Assembly (NCBI GenBank): GCA_018667995.1
Contig: JABIQT010000397.1
Location: 1 to 7,950, forward strand
From: Candidatus Latescibacterota bacterium
GTDB taxonomy: Bacteria > JAAXHH01 > JABIQT01
DNA: 7,950 bases
Direction of reading: 5' to 3'
The position numbers and the translations under genes were made by a program. Of this stretch, positions 1-7,021 are shown piece by piece; position 1 is the first letter of the stretch; each line of letters begins with the position of its first letter. The notes under the pieces were generated by a model. That model made no database searches. It was not told where the DNA came from and saw only the letters and a program-made list of their open reading frames with translations.

Positions 1-48
1 CCCGAACCTTCCTCCTCCAGGCGATATGTGTTCCGGGAGCAGTACTAA
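1..48 (+). CDS. C-terminal tail of probable 2-oxoacid dehydrogenase E1 alpha subunit (5' end outside window)
   Basis: Reading from base 1 gives 15 codons, PEPSSSRRYVFREQY, then TAA at 46-48. The PEP-x5-YVF spacing matches the usual end of E1 alpha subunits, which close with a P-D/E-P segment followed five residues later by Y-V-F/Y. The position immediately before an E1 beta gene on the same strand is exactly where E1 alpha sits in split-E1 operons. The tail is 57 bases from the E1 beta start and lies in the same frame, separated also by a TAG at 94-96. The call rests on a short match plus context, so it is tentative; another protein ending by chance in this way cannot be excluded. If it is right, this subunit would carry most of the thiamine-diphosphate diphosphate-binding site. 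Confidence 0.6.
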   Translation, partial: PEPSSSRRYVFREQY

Positions 49-105
49 CCCTCGACCGTATGCAAGAACCTACGGAAAATCAGTCCCTATAAATAGAAAC
101 CGCCC

Positions 106-1098
106 ATGACTCAGGAAATTCTAAGAGAAATCACTTTTTCGGATGCCACCCTAGAGGCGCTTTCCGAAGAAATGGCTGGCGACCCATCTATCTTTGTTGT
201 TGGTGAGGGCATCGGACCACGCGGTGGCAATTTCAAGACCACTGTAGGGCTCTATGAGAAATATGGAGCACTACGGCTCTGCGATACTCCGATCGCAGAG
301 AGAGGATTTGTAGGGCTGTGCATTGGTGCGGCCATGGCCGGCGCTCGACCCGTCGCTGATTTTATGTTTGTGGATTTCATCCTTGACGCCATGGGCGAGA
401 TTGTAAATCAGGCCGCAAAGATTCAGTATATGTCGAGCGGACGTTTGACAATGCCCTTGGTGCTGAGAGGGTGCATGGGGGCGGGAAACTCCACGTCCAC
501 ACACCATTCCGGGAGCTACTATTCCATGTTCGCTCATATACCAGGACTCAGGGTCGCGGTGCCATCCAATCCATATGACGCTAAGGGATTACTCAAGACG
601 GCTATTCGAAGCGATGACCCGGTGGTATTTCTTGAGCATAAATTACTGCTGAATCAACAGGGACAGGTCCCGGATGGTGAATATACGGTACCCTTTGGGA
701 AGGCTGACATCGTGCAGCCCGGAAACGATGTCACCGTTGTGGCTCTATCTGTTATGGTGTGGCATGCCATCGAAGCGGCGAATGAGCTGACTCAAGACGA
801 TATCAGTATAGAAATCGTGGACCCGAGAACGGTGGCTCCCCTGGATGTGGACACGATCCTGGAGTCCGTAAGAAAGACGGGCCGTCTTCTGATTGTAGAG
901 GAGTCATACGGCCCTTGCGGAATTGGATCGGAGATTGCCGCTCAGGTCCAGGAGAGAGGATTTGACGATCTTGACGCACCTGTTTACAGGTTGAATGGCG
1001 CGCACACCCCCGTACCCTATAGTCCCCCGCTTGAGCAGGATGTGATTCCCAATTCCGAGACGATTATCGAGGCGGTCCGCAACTTACTCGCAGAGTAA
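106..1098 (+). CDS. 2-oxoacid dehydrogenase E1 component, beta subunit (pyruvate/acetoin/branched-chain type)
   Basis: This is the beta half of a thiamine-diphosphate-dependent E1, which decarboxylates a 2-oxoacid and passes the acyl group to the lipoyl arm of E2 in a cytosolic complex. At 330 residues it has normal family length. The pyrimidine-binding domain fills roughly residues 5-180, with the DTPIAERGFVG segment at 60-70 holding the Glu (E65) expected to activate the cofactor. The YMSSG and PLVLRG segments follow. H134, in THHSG, aligns with the active-site His of the usual QHSQ motif, but the following Gln is Gly. The C-terminal transketolase-type domain (about 195-325) shows the VDPRTVAPLD and LLIVEES motifs. 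ATG 106 is the first start after an in-frame TAG at 94-96; no clear Shine-Dalgarno precedes it. The E2 gene follows after 15 bases. Substrate (pyruvate, acetoin or branched 2-oxoacid) cannot be decided from sequence alone. Confidence 0.93.
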   Translation: MTQEILREITFSDATLEALSEEMAGDPSIFVVGEGIGPRGGNFKTTVGLYEKYGALRLCDTPIAERGFVGLCIGAAMAGARPVADFMFVDFILDAMGEIVNQAAKIQYMSSGRLTMPLVLRGCMGAGNSTSTHHSGSYYSMFAHIPGLRVAVPSNPYDAKGLLKTAIRSDDPVVFLEHKLLLNQQGQVPDGEYTVPFGKADIVQPGNDVTVVALSVMVWHAIEAANELTQDDISIEIVDPRTVAPLDVDTILESVRKTGRLLIVEESYGPCGIGSEIAAQVQERGFDDLDAPVYRLNGAHTPVPYSPPLEQDVIPNSETIIEAVRNLLAE

Positions 1099-1099
1099 C

Positions 1100-1104
1100 G
1101 GGGA
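1100..1104 (+). promoter_or_regulatory. Probable ribosome binding site for the E2 gene
   Basis: GGGGA lies just after the E1 beta stop codon, 9 bases before ATG 1114. It supports the chosen E2 start and translation from the same message as E1 beta. Confidence 0.5.
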
Positions 1105-1113
1105 ACTACCACA

Positions 1114-2418
1114 ATGGCCTACGAGATCTACATGCCCCACATTGGTTGGGAGCGCATCCGGTTGCTGAAATGGTTGAAGCAGGATGGCGATCAGATTTTG
1201 CGGGGCGATCTTGTTGTCATGGTCGGCAATGATGACCGGACGAGAAACATCGAGGTCTTTGAAACCGGTACGCTAAAGATTCATCCTGCTGCTCCAGAGC
1301 CAGGGATGGGGCTTACTGATGGGGTGTTGTTGGGATATGTGGTACCGGAGAACGAGATCGGCGTCTTCCAAGTACCCCTGTCTGAGTCCGACGAGATTAT
1401 GGCTCAGATCTCATCGAGCCTTGAGATCGTCGAATCGGACCAGGCCAACACTGGGCCGGAACCGAAACGTCGTCGTGCTATCAGCCCACGGGCGCGGAGA
1501 ATTGCCCACGAATTGGGATTTGTATGGGAGGATGTAGAAGGCACAGGAAAGTCTGGACGTATTGTCGAGCGAGATATACGTGCGGCTTTCGATGGTGTCG
1601 CTCCAAAGGCGCTTCCCGGTTCCGGCAACAGATCCTTGACAGCTGGCAATAGTGGAAACAATCTAGCATTTGAGCCGCCGGCGCAGACAGATCGAGAAGC
1701 GCCGGCTATACCAAATGGCGGACTGGACGGCGACATTCGAGCGTTGCCCATGAATGCGATTCGTCAGGTGATCGCCGAGCGGATGTCGATCAGTGCGCAC
1801 ACCACTACACCTGTTACACTCACCACCGAAGTAGACGCAACCGAACTCGTACTGTTAAGGGAGAAATATGTAACCGAGCAGTGGGACCCAGTGCCTGCTT
1901 ATCACGATATCTTAATGAAATTGGTCGCTGATTCGCTACGGGGCTGTCCGGAGTTGAACACGGCGTTGATTGAAGGCAATATAGTTCAGCACGACTTGGT
2001 CAATATTGGCGTGACGACTGATACGGAACGGGGCTTGCTCGTACCTGTTGTGCACGACGTTCGGAGTAAGTCTTTGCAGGTGATCGCGGAAGAATCAGCT
2101 AAACTGGTGGAGCAGACTCAGGCAGGCACGCTTCCTCTGGATAAGTTGCGGGAAGGTACGTTTACGATTACAAATCTCGGCATGTACGACATTGATGCAT
2201 TCACGCCGATCATCAATCTGCCTGAATGCGCGATACTCGGGGTCGGAAGAATTGTACCCAAAGTCGTAGTCGTGGATGAACGCACCTTAACGACGGGGAT
2301 TCGCAGAATTATGGCATTGAGTCTCACGTTCGACCACAGATTGGTTGACGGTGGGCCCGCTGCCAAATTCCTTCAGACGTTGAAATCCCTCATCGAGAAA
2401 ACGCAGGAAATCCTGTAA
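1114..2418 (+). CDS. 2-oxoacid dehydrogenase E2 (dihydrolipoamide acyltransferase) lacking the lipoyl-lysine
   Basis: E2 forms the core of the 2-oxoacid dehydrogenase complex and transfers acyl groups from its lipoyl arm to CoA. Three domains are visible in 434 residues. The lipoyl/biotinyl-type domain (about 1-88) starts MAYEIYMPHIGWERIRLLKW and keeps the GD-x6-G turn and the E-T/S-G-T/V-L strand. The peripheral-subunit-binding domain (about 121-160) has SPRARRIAHELG and GTGKSGRI. The acyltransferase domain (about 208-434) has TFTITNLGMYDIDAF and the catalytic FDHRLVDGG, with H408 and D412. A poorly conserved Gly/Pro/Asn-rich linker spans 161-207. The oddity is in the lipoyl hairpin: gap-free alignment to the usual D-K-A puts D41 at the lysine position, in NDDRTRNIEVFETG, and no lysine occurs between K22 and K55. 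This is the reverse of E3-binding protein/protein X, which keeps lipoyl-Lys but loses the catalytic His. The E2 identity is firm; ordinary lipoylated function is doubtful. Confidence 0.9.
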   Translation: MAYEIYMPHIGWERIRLLKWLKQDGDQILRGDLVVMVGNDDRTRNIEVFETGTLKIHPAAPEPGMGLTDGVLLGYVVPENEIGVFQVPLSESDEIMAQISSSLEIVESDQANTGPEPKRRRAISPRARRIAHELGFVWEDVEGTGKSGRIVERDIRAAFDGVAPKALPGSGNRSLTAGNSGNNLAFEPPAQTDREAPAIPNGGLDGDIRALPMNAIRQVIAERMSISAHTTTPVTLTTEVDATELVLLREKYVTEQWDPVPAYHDILMKLVADSLRGCPELNTALIEGNIVQHDLVNIGVTTDTERGLLVPVVHDVRSKSLQVIAEESAKLVEQTQAGTLPLDKLREGTFTITNLGMYDIDAFTPIINLPECAILGVGRIVPKVVVVDERTLTTGIRRIMALSLTFDHRLVDGGPAAKFLQTLKSLIEKTQEIL

Positions 2419-2425
2419 ATCGGGG

Positions 2426-3433
2426 TTACTCCAACGCCTCGACCACGATTAATTCGTCAATTCCACTCTGTATGTTGATCGTGTTCCTAAGTGGCTTGCC
2501 CATCCCTTCCCAAGCGACAGTCATCGTATCACCATCTACTAACTTCACGCCCTCCCCGAAACTGAAAGCGTCTGCTCCGTAAAAGTACACGTGCGCATCC
2601 CCCGGATTCCTGTGGACGTTGTACTTGAAATGGTGGTGCTCGAGATTTGCCAGCGAGTGGGACATGTTCGACTCACCTGTATGAACTTCTTTGCACCAGA
2701 GCACGGCCCCATCCCTGTGAACACTTACTTTCCCTGCGATATCATCGAATTTCCCACCCACGATCAATTCAGGCCCAATGGCACAGGTTCGCAGTTTTGA
2801 CGGCGCAAGATAGAGATAGTTGGTCTTCTCCAGGATATGGTCCGAGAATTCATTTGCAGTCATGAATCCAATTCTACGCGGCTGACCTTCTGCATCAACG
2901 ATGTAAGCGCCGGCGACCTCTGGTTCCTCGCCGCCATCGTCCGCGAAGATTGGTACCTCGAGTGCATCAAGGTGTCCTCGCAGGATGCTTCCATGCCCTT
3001 TGTAGAACCACTCTGGCTGTACACCCACAGTACCGTGAGCAGGTCTACCCCCCTCCACTCCCCATTCGTAAATCTGCATACTGTCTGTTACGTCTTCGTG
3101 GCCGGCATCTTCGTGCATGGCCTGCCTGTTTGCAGCACTCGCGCGATGAGTAAGACCCGTACCTGATACGAGACATGAGTTCGGTTCGGTCGGGTGATCG
3201 AAGGCAGGAAGGAAGGACCAGCCCGTCGATCCCGAGTAAATGGGCTCATACTTCATTCGCTCGGTGGTTGCATCCTCTCTCGCAATATCTTCTATTCGAC
3301 GTCCCTTATCCATTGCTGCAGTGGCTAGTTCGTAGACGGACTGATGACTATTCAGCCTTCTGAGATAATCGTCCTCAACGATAGCCACACAGCGTCCATA
3401 CATACGGTGCGTCAGTTGGACCAGACGTAACAT
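2426..3433 (-). CDS. AraD1/GguC-like protein of the fumarylacetoacetate hydrolase (FAH) fold
   Basis: The 335-residue protein matches, from memory of the family, the AraD1/GguC group throughout: LVSGTGLTHRASAANRQAMH (88-107), GVQPEWFYKG (137-146), EFSDHILEKTNYLYLAPSK (195-213), RTCAIGPEL (215-223) and SLANLEHHHFKY (260-271). FAH-fold enzymes bind a divalent metal through an E-x-E pair and a later acidic residue; E170-P-E172 and D198 are the likely ligands. AraD1 members are annotated as acting on 2-keto-3-deoxy sugar acids such as 2-keto-3-deoxy-L-arabonate (dehydration), while GguC is associated with sugar-uptake loci; the true substrate here is unknown. No signal peptide, so probably cytosolic. 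The ATG is preceded by GAAAGG five bases upstream. It is the last gene of the minus-strand run, 30 bases after tex, and ends 7 bases from the convergent E2 gene. Confidence 0.85.
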   Translation of the reverse strand: MLRLVQLTHRMYGRCVAIVEDDYLRRLNSHQSVYELATAAMDKGRRIEDIAREDATTERMKYEPIYSGSTGWSFLPAFDHPTEPNSCLVSGTGLTHRASAANRQAMHEDAGHEDVTDSMQIYEWGVEGGRPAHGTVGVQPEWFYKGHGSILRGHLDALEVPIFADDGGEEPEVAGAYIVDAEGQPRRIGFMTANEFSDHILEKTNYLYLAPSKLRTCAIGPELIVGGKFDDIAGKVSVHRDGAVLWCKEVHTGESNMSHSLANLEHHHFKYNVHRNPGDAHVYFYGADAFSFGEGVKLVDGDTMTVAWEGMGKPLRNTINIQSGIDELIVVEALE

Positions 3434-3438
3434 AGGCG

Positions 3439-3444
3439 CCTTTC
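3439..3444 (-). promoter_or_regulatory. Ribosome binding site of the AraD1-like gene (GAAAGG)
   Basis: On the minus strand GAAAGG lies five bases before the ATG at 3433-3431. The same hexamer and spacing precede tex, which supports both starts and suggests the usual Shine-Dalgarno of this genome. Confidence 0.6.
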
Positions 3445-3463
3445 AGATGACAGGTGACGGGCG

Positions 3464-5809
3464 TTACAACTTACCGTATTTGCCCATAAGGTCATTGATC
3501 GTTCCCGTCTTACCGGAAGAGCCTTCGGCTGCTTTCGCCCTTTTCTTTTCCGAGATATTGTGATCATTCGCCGTCGTGCCCTGCTGTTTTTTTCCGCCCT
3601 GTCGGCGGCTATTGTCCCTCGGTTTCTTCTTCTTCTCAGTCCGAGCTCCAGATCCTTCACGATTGTCGGGCGCACCGCCGTCGTCACGCATGGAAAGGGA
3701 TATTCTCCGACGATCCATATCAACGCTGAGGACCGTTACCTTGACCTTCTGATTGACCTTGACGACCTCGCTCGCATCCTTCACAAAGCGATTGGCCAGC
3801 TGGCTGATATGCACCAGGCCATCCTGATGGACACCAACATCGACAAAGGCGCCAAATGCGGTAACGTTGGTGACGACGCCCTGCAGTTGCATGCCGGCCT
3901 TCACGTCATCAATATTCATAATGCCATCGGCGAAGGTCACCGTCTCAAACTCATTCCGTGGATCACGACCAGGCCGCTTCAGTTCTTCGATGATGTCCTG
4001 AAGGGTCGGCATTCCAATAGTGTCTGTGGTGTACTTCTCAAGTTCTATCTTCGATCTCAACGCATCGTCCTTCAAAAGAGCAGAAAGATCACAGCCCAGA
4101 TCCTGAACCATTCGGTCGATGGTATCATAGCTCTCTGGATGTACACCGCTACCGTCCAAGGGATTTTCCCCGTTCTGGATTCTGAGAAATCCTGCGGCTT
4201 GCTCAAATGCCTTGGGTCCAAATCTGGGTACCTTCAGCAATCCGCTGCGTGAATCAAAAGGCCCATTTTCTTCGCGATAGGCCACGATGCTCTGTGCCAG
4301 GTTAGGCCCCACACCGGAGACATAGGCGAGGAGGTCCGGACTGGCGGTATTCAGCTCGACACCCACATTATTCACGCAGCTTACCACGGTATCGTCCAGG
4401 CTGTGTTTCAATGCGGCCTGATCCACGTCGTGCTGGTACTGCCCGACTCCAATTGATTTCGGATCGATCTTGACAAGTTCAGCCAGCGGATCCATCAGAC
4501 GCCTTCCGATTGATACGGAACCCCTGACGGTCAGATCGTGATCTGGAAATTCCCTTCGTGCCGTCTCGGACGCAGAGTAGATGGAAGCGCCGGCTTCGTT
4601 GACCAGAACGGTGATCGGTTTGCCAGGAATTTCCAGAGCCCGTACAAATGTTTCAGTCTCTCTACTGCCTGTACCGTTACCAATTGCAATGGCCTCGATT
4701 CCGTATTTTTCGCAGAGCGTGCAGAGCGTAGTGCCAGCCTCTGCCCGCTTCTTATCGCCTGTATGAGGAAAAATCGTATCCGTATGAAGTAGTTTGCCCT
4801 GACCATCCAGACACACCAGTTTACAGCCCGTCCGTAAACCTGGATCAAGGGCCAGGACATTCTTTGATCCCAAGGGCGCAGCGAGAAGCAACTCGCGAAG
4901 GTTCTCGGCAAAAACTATGATGGCCTGGGCGTCCGCGCGGTCCTTGGAACTAGTTCGGATCTCGGTTTCCATGGATGGCGAGAGTAGCCGTTTGTAGCCA
5001 TCTTGAACGGCAAGCCGAACCTGGTCTGAGGCCTTGCTCGTGCCGGTAACAAATTGACCTTCTAGGATGGCGACCGCCGCCGACTCGTCGGGCGTCAATG
5101 TGAGACTGAGAGCCTCCTCTGACTCCCCACGCCGCATGGCAAGAATGCGATGGGAGGGGGCATCTTTTATCGTTTCCTCCCACTCGAAGTAGTCCTTGAA
5201 TTTCGTCCCCGTGGTTTCTTTCCCGTTCATTACTTTGGATCGGATGAGACCCTTGGTACTGAACAGTTCGCGCATGCGCTCCCGGGCTTTCTGATCCTCG
5301 CTAACCCATTCCGCTATAATATCCCTGGCTCCAGCCAGCGCGTCATCAATCGAGGCGACTTCCTTCTCGGCGTCCACGTAGGCTTCTGCCAACACAACAG
5401 GATCGTTTTCGTCCTGCAAGTAAAGCTGCTGCGCCAGAGGTTCGAGGCCCTTCTCTTTCGCAACAGTCGCCCTGGTACGTCTTTTGGGTCGATAGGGAAG
5501 ATAGATGTCCTCAAGGTTGGTAAGTGTCTCCGCGGCATTGATTTGACTCTTCAGCTCGTCCGTGAGGAGTTCTCGATCCTCCAGTGACTTGAGTATGGCC
5601 TCACGCCGTTTGTCAAGTTCACGTAACTGAGCCAATCGGTCGCGTATGGCCATGATCGCGACCTCATCCAGCGACCCGGTTACCTCTTTTCGGTACCGGG
5701 CGATGAACGGCACGGTCGCCTCGTCGTCAAGAAGGCCTGCCGTGGCCTGGACCTGCTGAATCTTAATACTAAGTTCGCCCGCAATGATTGATATGTGTTG
5801 CTCTAGCAT
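3464..5809 (-). CDS. tex: Tex family transcription accessory protein (S1 RNA-binding)
   Basis: Tex is a cytosolic nucleic-acid-binding protein linked to transcription and RNA handling in many bacteria; its precise role is still unclear. At 781 residues it has full family length. The N-terminal helical Tex region (about 1-310) includes VPFIARYRKEVTGSLDE (33-49) and EDIYLPYRPKRRTRA (100-114). The YqgF/RNase-H-like domain (about 315-445) has LALDPGLRTGCK with D322 and VNEAGASIYSASE at 403-415. The helix-hairpin-helix region (about 455-560) includes VGQYQHDVDQ and NTASPDLLAYVSGVG. The S1 domain spans about 636-706 (GVVTNVTAFGAFVDVGVHQD, HISQL, RISLSM). A Lys/Arg/Ser/Gly-rich tail of about 75 residues follows and is probably disordered. 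The start is set by GAAAGG five bases upstream of the ATG. It lies 19 bases after the aminotransferase stop and 30 bases before the AraD1-like gene, so it is likely co-transcribed with metabolic genes. Confidence 0.96.
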   Translation of the reverse strand: MLEQHISIIAGELSIKIQQVQATAGLLDDEATVPFIARYRKEVTGSLDEVAIMAIRDRLAQLRELDKRREAILKSLEDRELLTDELKSQINAAETLTNLEDIYLPYRPKRRTRATVAKEKGLEPLAQQLYLQDENDPVVLAEAYVDAEKEVASIDDALAGARDIIAEWVSEDQKARERMRELFSTKGLIRSKVMNGKETTGTKFKDYFEWEETIKDAPSHRILAMRRGESEEALSLTLTPDESAAVAILEGQFVTGTSKASDQVRLAVQDGYKRLLSPSMETEIRTSSKDRADAQAIIVFAENLRELLLAAPLGSKNVLALDPGLRTGCKLVCLDGQGKLLHTDTIFPHTGDKKRAEAGTTLCTLCEKYGIEAIAIGNGTGSRETETFVRALEIPGKPITVLVNEAGASIYSASETARREFPDHDLTVRGSVSIGRRLMDPLAELVKIDPKSIGVGQYQHDVDQAALKHSLDDTVVSCVNNVGVELNTASPDLLAYVSGVGPNLAQSIVAYREENGPFDSRSGLLKVPRFGPKAFEQAAGFLRIQNGENPLDGSGVHPESYDTIDRMVQDLGCDLSALLKDDALRSKIELEKYTTDTIGMPTLQDIIEELKRPGRDPRNEFETVTFADGIMNIDDVKAGMQLQGVVTNVTAFGAFVDVGVHQDGLVHISQLANRFVKDASEVVKVNQKVKVTVLSVDMDRRRISLSMRDDGGAPDNREGSGARTEKKKKPRDNSRRQGGKKQQGTTANDHNISEKKRAKAAEGSSGKTGTINDLMGKYGKL

Positions 5810-5814
5810 GAGTA

Positions 5815-5820
5815 CCTTTC
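5815..5820 (-). promoter_or_regulatory. Ribosome binding site of tex (GAAAGG)
   Basis: GAAAGG on the minus strand sits five bases before the tex ATG (5809-5807), inside the 19-base gap after the aminotransferase stop. This supports the start and argues against an internal promoter between the two genes. Confidence 0.6.
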
Positions 5821-5828
5821 GTGATGTG

Positions 5829-6914
5829 TTAACCGGCTATGGACTGCTCAATGACATCGAGGCCCTCGGTAACGAGTTCCATCTCTGCCTGAGAGCCCAT
5901 GTGACCGATTCGAAATACCTTGCCTGCCAGTGGTCCGAACGCACCGCCAACCGCGAGGCCAAGTTTCCTGAATTTTGTGTTTAGAGTGTCCCAATCCTGC
6001 CCATGCGGTACTTGGATGACCGTAACGGTGGGGGCGGAGCTGCTTTCCTGTCTGGGAAAAATCGATAGTCCCATTGATTCAATTCGTTGTCTGCAATAGG
6101 CTGCAACACGCTCGTGTCGGGCTATCGCCGCGGCCAGGCCCTCGGCTATGATCAGCCCACATGCGATACTGAGGGAAGCCGTGCTGTGCCACGATGGCGT
6201 GTACGGAAACCATGAGTTCGCCAGGGCGCTGCGCCATGGCTTGAGTGCGTCATATCCCCGATAATCTATTTTCTCAATGATCTCCCATGCGCGATTACTT
6301 ACAGAGACCAGGGCCATATCAGGGGCCGCCGAGAGACATTTTTGTGAACCCCCGAGGCAGAGGTCTATACCCCAGGCATCGGTAGCCAGTGGTGTGCCTC
6401 CTGCACTTGCCACAGCATCTACATAGAACAGGGGTACCTGGTACTTTTTCACCAGTTCGCCTATTTCCCCGATGGGGTTCAATGTTCCTGAAGGCGTTTC
6501 GCAATGAACCGCAGTGATCATTTTTGGCTGGAATTCTTTGATGGCTGCTTCCACTGTATCACTGTCGGCTATACAGTCATACTCGAATCCGACAGTCTTC
6601 ACACGGGCGCCCAGGCCGGCGGCCATTTCGCTGAATCCGTATCCGAAGATGCCGGATGCCACGGACAGTACTTTGTCGCCCGGTACGATGCAGGATTTCA
6701 TGGCTCCCCAAAGACCTGCCATACCTTCACCGGTCATGATCGCAAACTGATTCTTGGTTTGGAAAATGTGCTGTAGCTGGCTTTGCGTCTCGGCATATAA
6801 ATCGCTATACTCGGGCTCCAAATCACCAGAACCGTAATCTGTAAGATATGCCTCAAGCACAGATTTCGGGACTCGCGTTGGCCCTGGTATTAGCGGTATC
6901 GGGTAGGTTTTCAT
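5829..6914 (-). CDS. Class V PLP-dependent aminotransferase (alanine-glyoxylate / pyridoxamine-pyruvate aminotransferase type)
   Basis: This is a fold-type I, class V aminotransferase of 361 residues, a normal length, with no signal peptide. It opens with the family's IPGPTRVP (9-16). ASGIFGYGF (86-94) forms part of the cofactor site, and CETPSGTLNPIGE lies at 138-150. D166 in YVDAVASAGG should pair with the PLP ring nitrogen, and K192 in GSQKCLSAAP should form the Schiff base. R335 in FRIGHMG matches the Arg that binds the substrate carboxylate. Family members transfer amino groups from alanine, serine, 2-aminoethylphosphonate or pyridoxamine to glyoxylate or pyruvate. The RIGHMG and FPYTPS (236-241) segments recall pyridoxamine-pyruvate aminotransferase as well as bacterial alanine/serine-glyoxylate enzymes, so substrate is left open. 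A GAGG four bases before the ATG (6919-6922) supports the start. tex follows after 19 bases. Confidence 0.9.
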   Translation of the reverse strand: MKTYPIPLIPGPTRVPKSVLEAYLTDYGSGDLEPEYSDLYAETQSQLQHIFQTKNQFAIMTGEGMAGLWGAMKSCIVPGDKVLSVASGIFGYGFSEMAAGLGARVKTVGFEYDCIADSDTVEAAIKEFQPKMITAVHCETPSGTLNPIGEIGELVKKYQVPLFYVDAVASAGGTPLATDAWGIDLCLGGSQKCLSAAPDMALVSVSNRAWEIIEKIDYRGYDALKPWRSALANSWFPYTPSWHSTASLSIACGLIIAEGLAAAIARHERVAAYCRQRIESMGLSIFPRQESSSAPTVTVIQVPHGQDWDTLNTKFRKLGLAVGGAFGPLAGKVFRIGHMGSQAEMELVTEGLDVIEQSIAG

Positions 6915-7021
6915 GATACCTCGCCGGGGAGCATGGGAGCATGGAATGACATGGTCATGATTTCTATATTCCGAACAACGGAGATAACCCTCAAGGAATT
7001 CAATCGATCACGTATTAATGT
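6915..7021 (-). other. 107-base gap between the SelA-like gene and the aminotransferase gene
   Basis: This is the largest non-coding gap in the minus-strand run. It carries the aminotransferase Shine-Dalgarno (GAGG, 6919-6922), a short inverted repeat ATGAC-ATG-GTCAT (6946-6958) and two tandem copies of GGGAGCAT (6927-6942). I see no convincing -35/-10 pair with normal spacing and no GC-rich hairpin followed by a T-run on the minus strand. It could hold an unrecognised promoter, so whether the SelA-like gene shares a transcript with the rest is undecided. Confidence 0.5.
6927..6942. repeat. Two tandem copies of GGGAGCAT
   Basis: Two perfect head-to-tail 8-base copies (6927-6934 and 6935-6942) followed by GG. 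They lie a few bases upstream of the aminotransferase Shine-Dalgarno on the minus strand. They are short enough to be chance or replication slippage; no function is inferred. Confidence 0.4.

Noticed and set aside
56-75. Inverted repeat CCGTA...TACGG and a TATAAATA box before E1 beta, as a possible promoter or operator
   Set aside because: The stem is only 5 bp with a 10-base loop and there is no -35-like hexamer at proper spacing. The gene most likely sits mid-operon behind E1 alpha.
1404-1751. 115-codon open frame on the minus strand, opposite E2
   Set aside because: It covers the E2 binding domain and linker, where the plus-strand protein is clearly conserved; no recognisable product.
1114-2418. 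E2 as a pseudogene
   Set aside because: The frame is intact over 434 codons, with the binding domain and HxxxDG catalytic motif preserved. Only the lipoyl-lysine is lost, which points to altered rather than decayed function.
3560-4252. 230-codon open frame on the plus strand, opposite tex
   Set aside because: It lies wholly within the clearly coding tex gene on the other strand, has no recognisable domain, and its composition looks like a complementary-strand shadow.
5150-5587. 145-codon open frame on the plus strand, opposite the N-terminal part of tex
   Set aside because: It overlaps conserved Tex residues, shows no family motif and no supporting ribosome binding site was evident.
6915-7021. 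Minus-strand promoter from TTGAGG and TATAGA
   Set aside because: The spacing between the two hexamers is about 20 bases, outside the usual 16-18, and both are poor matches.
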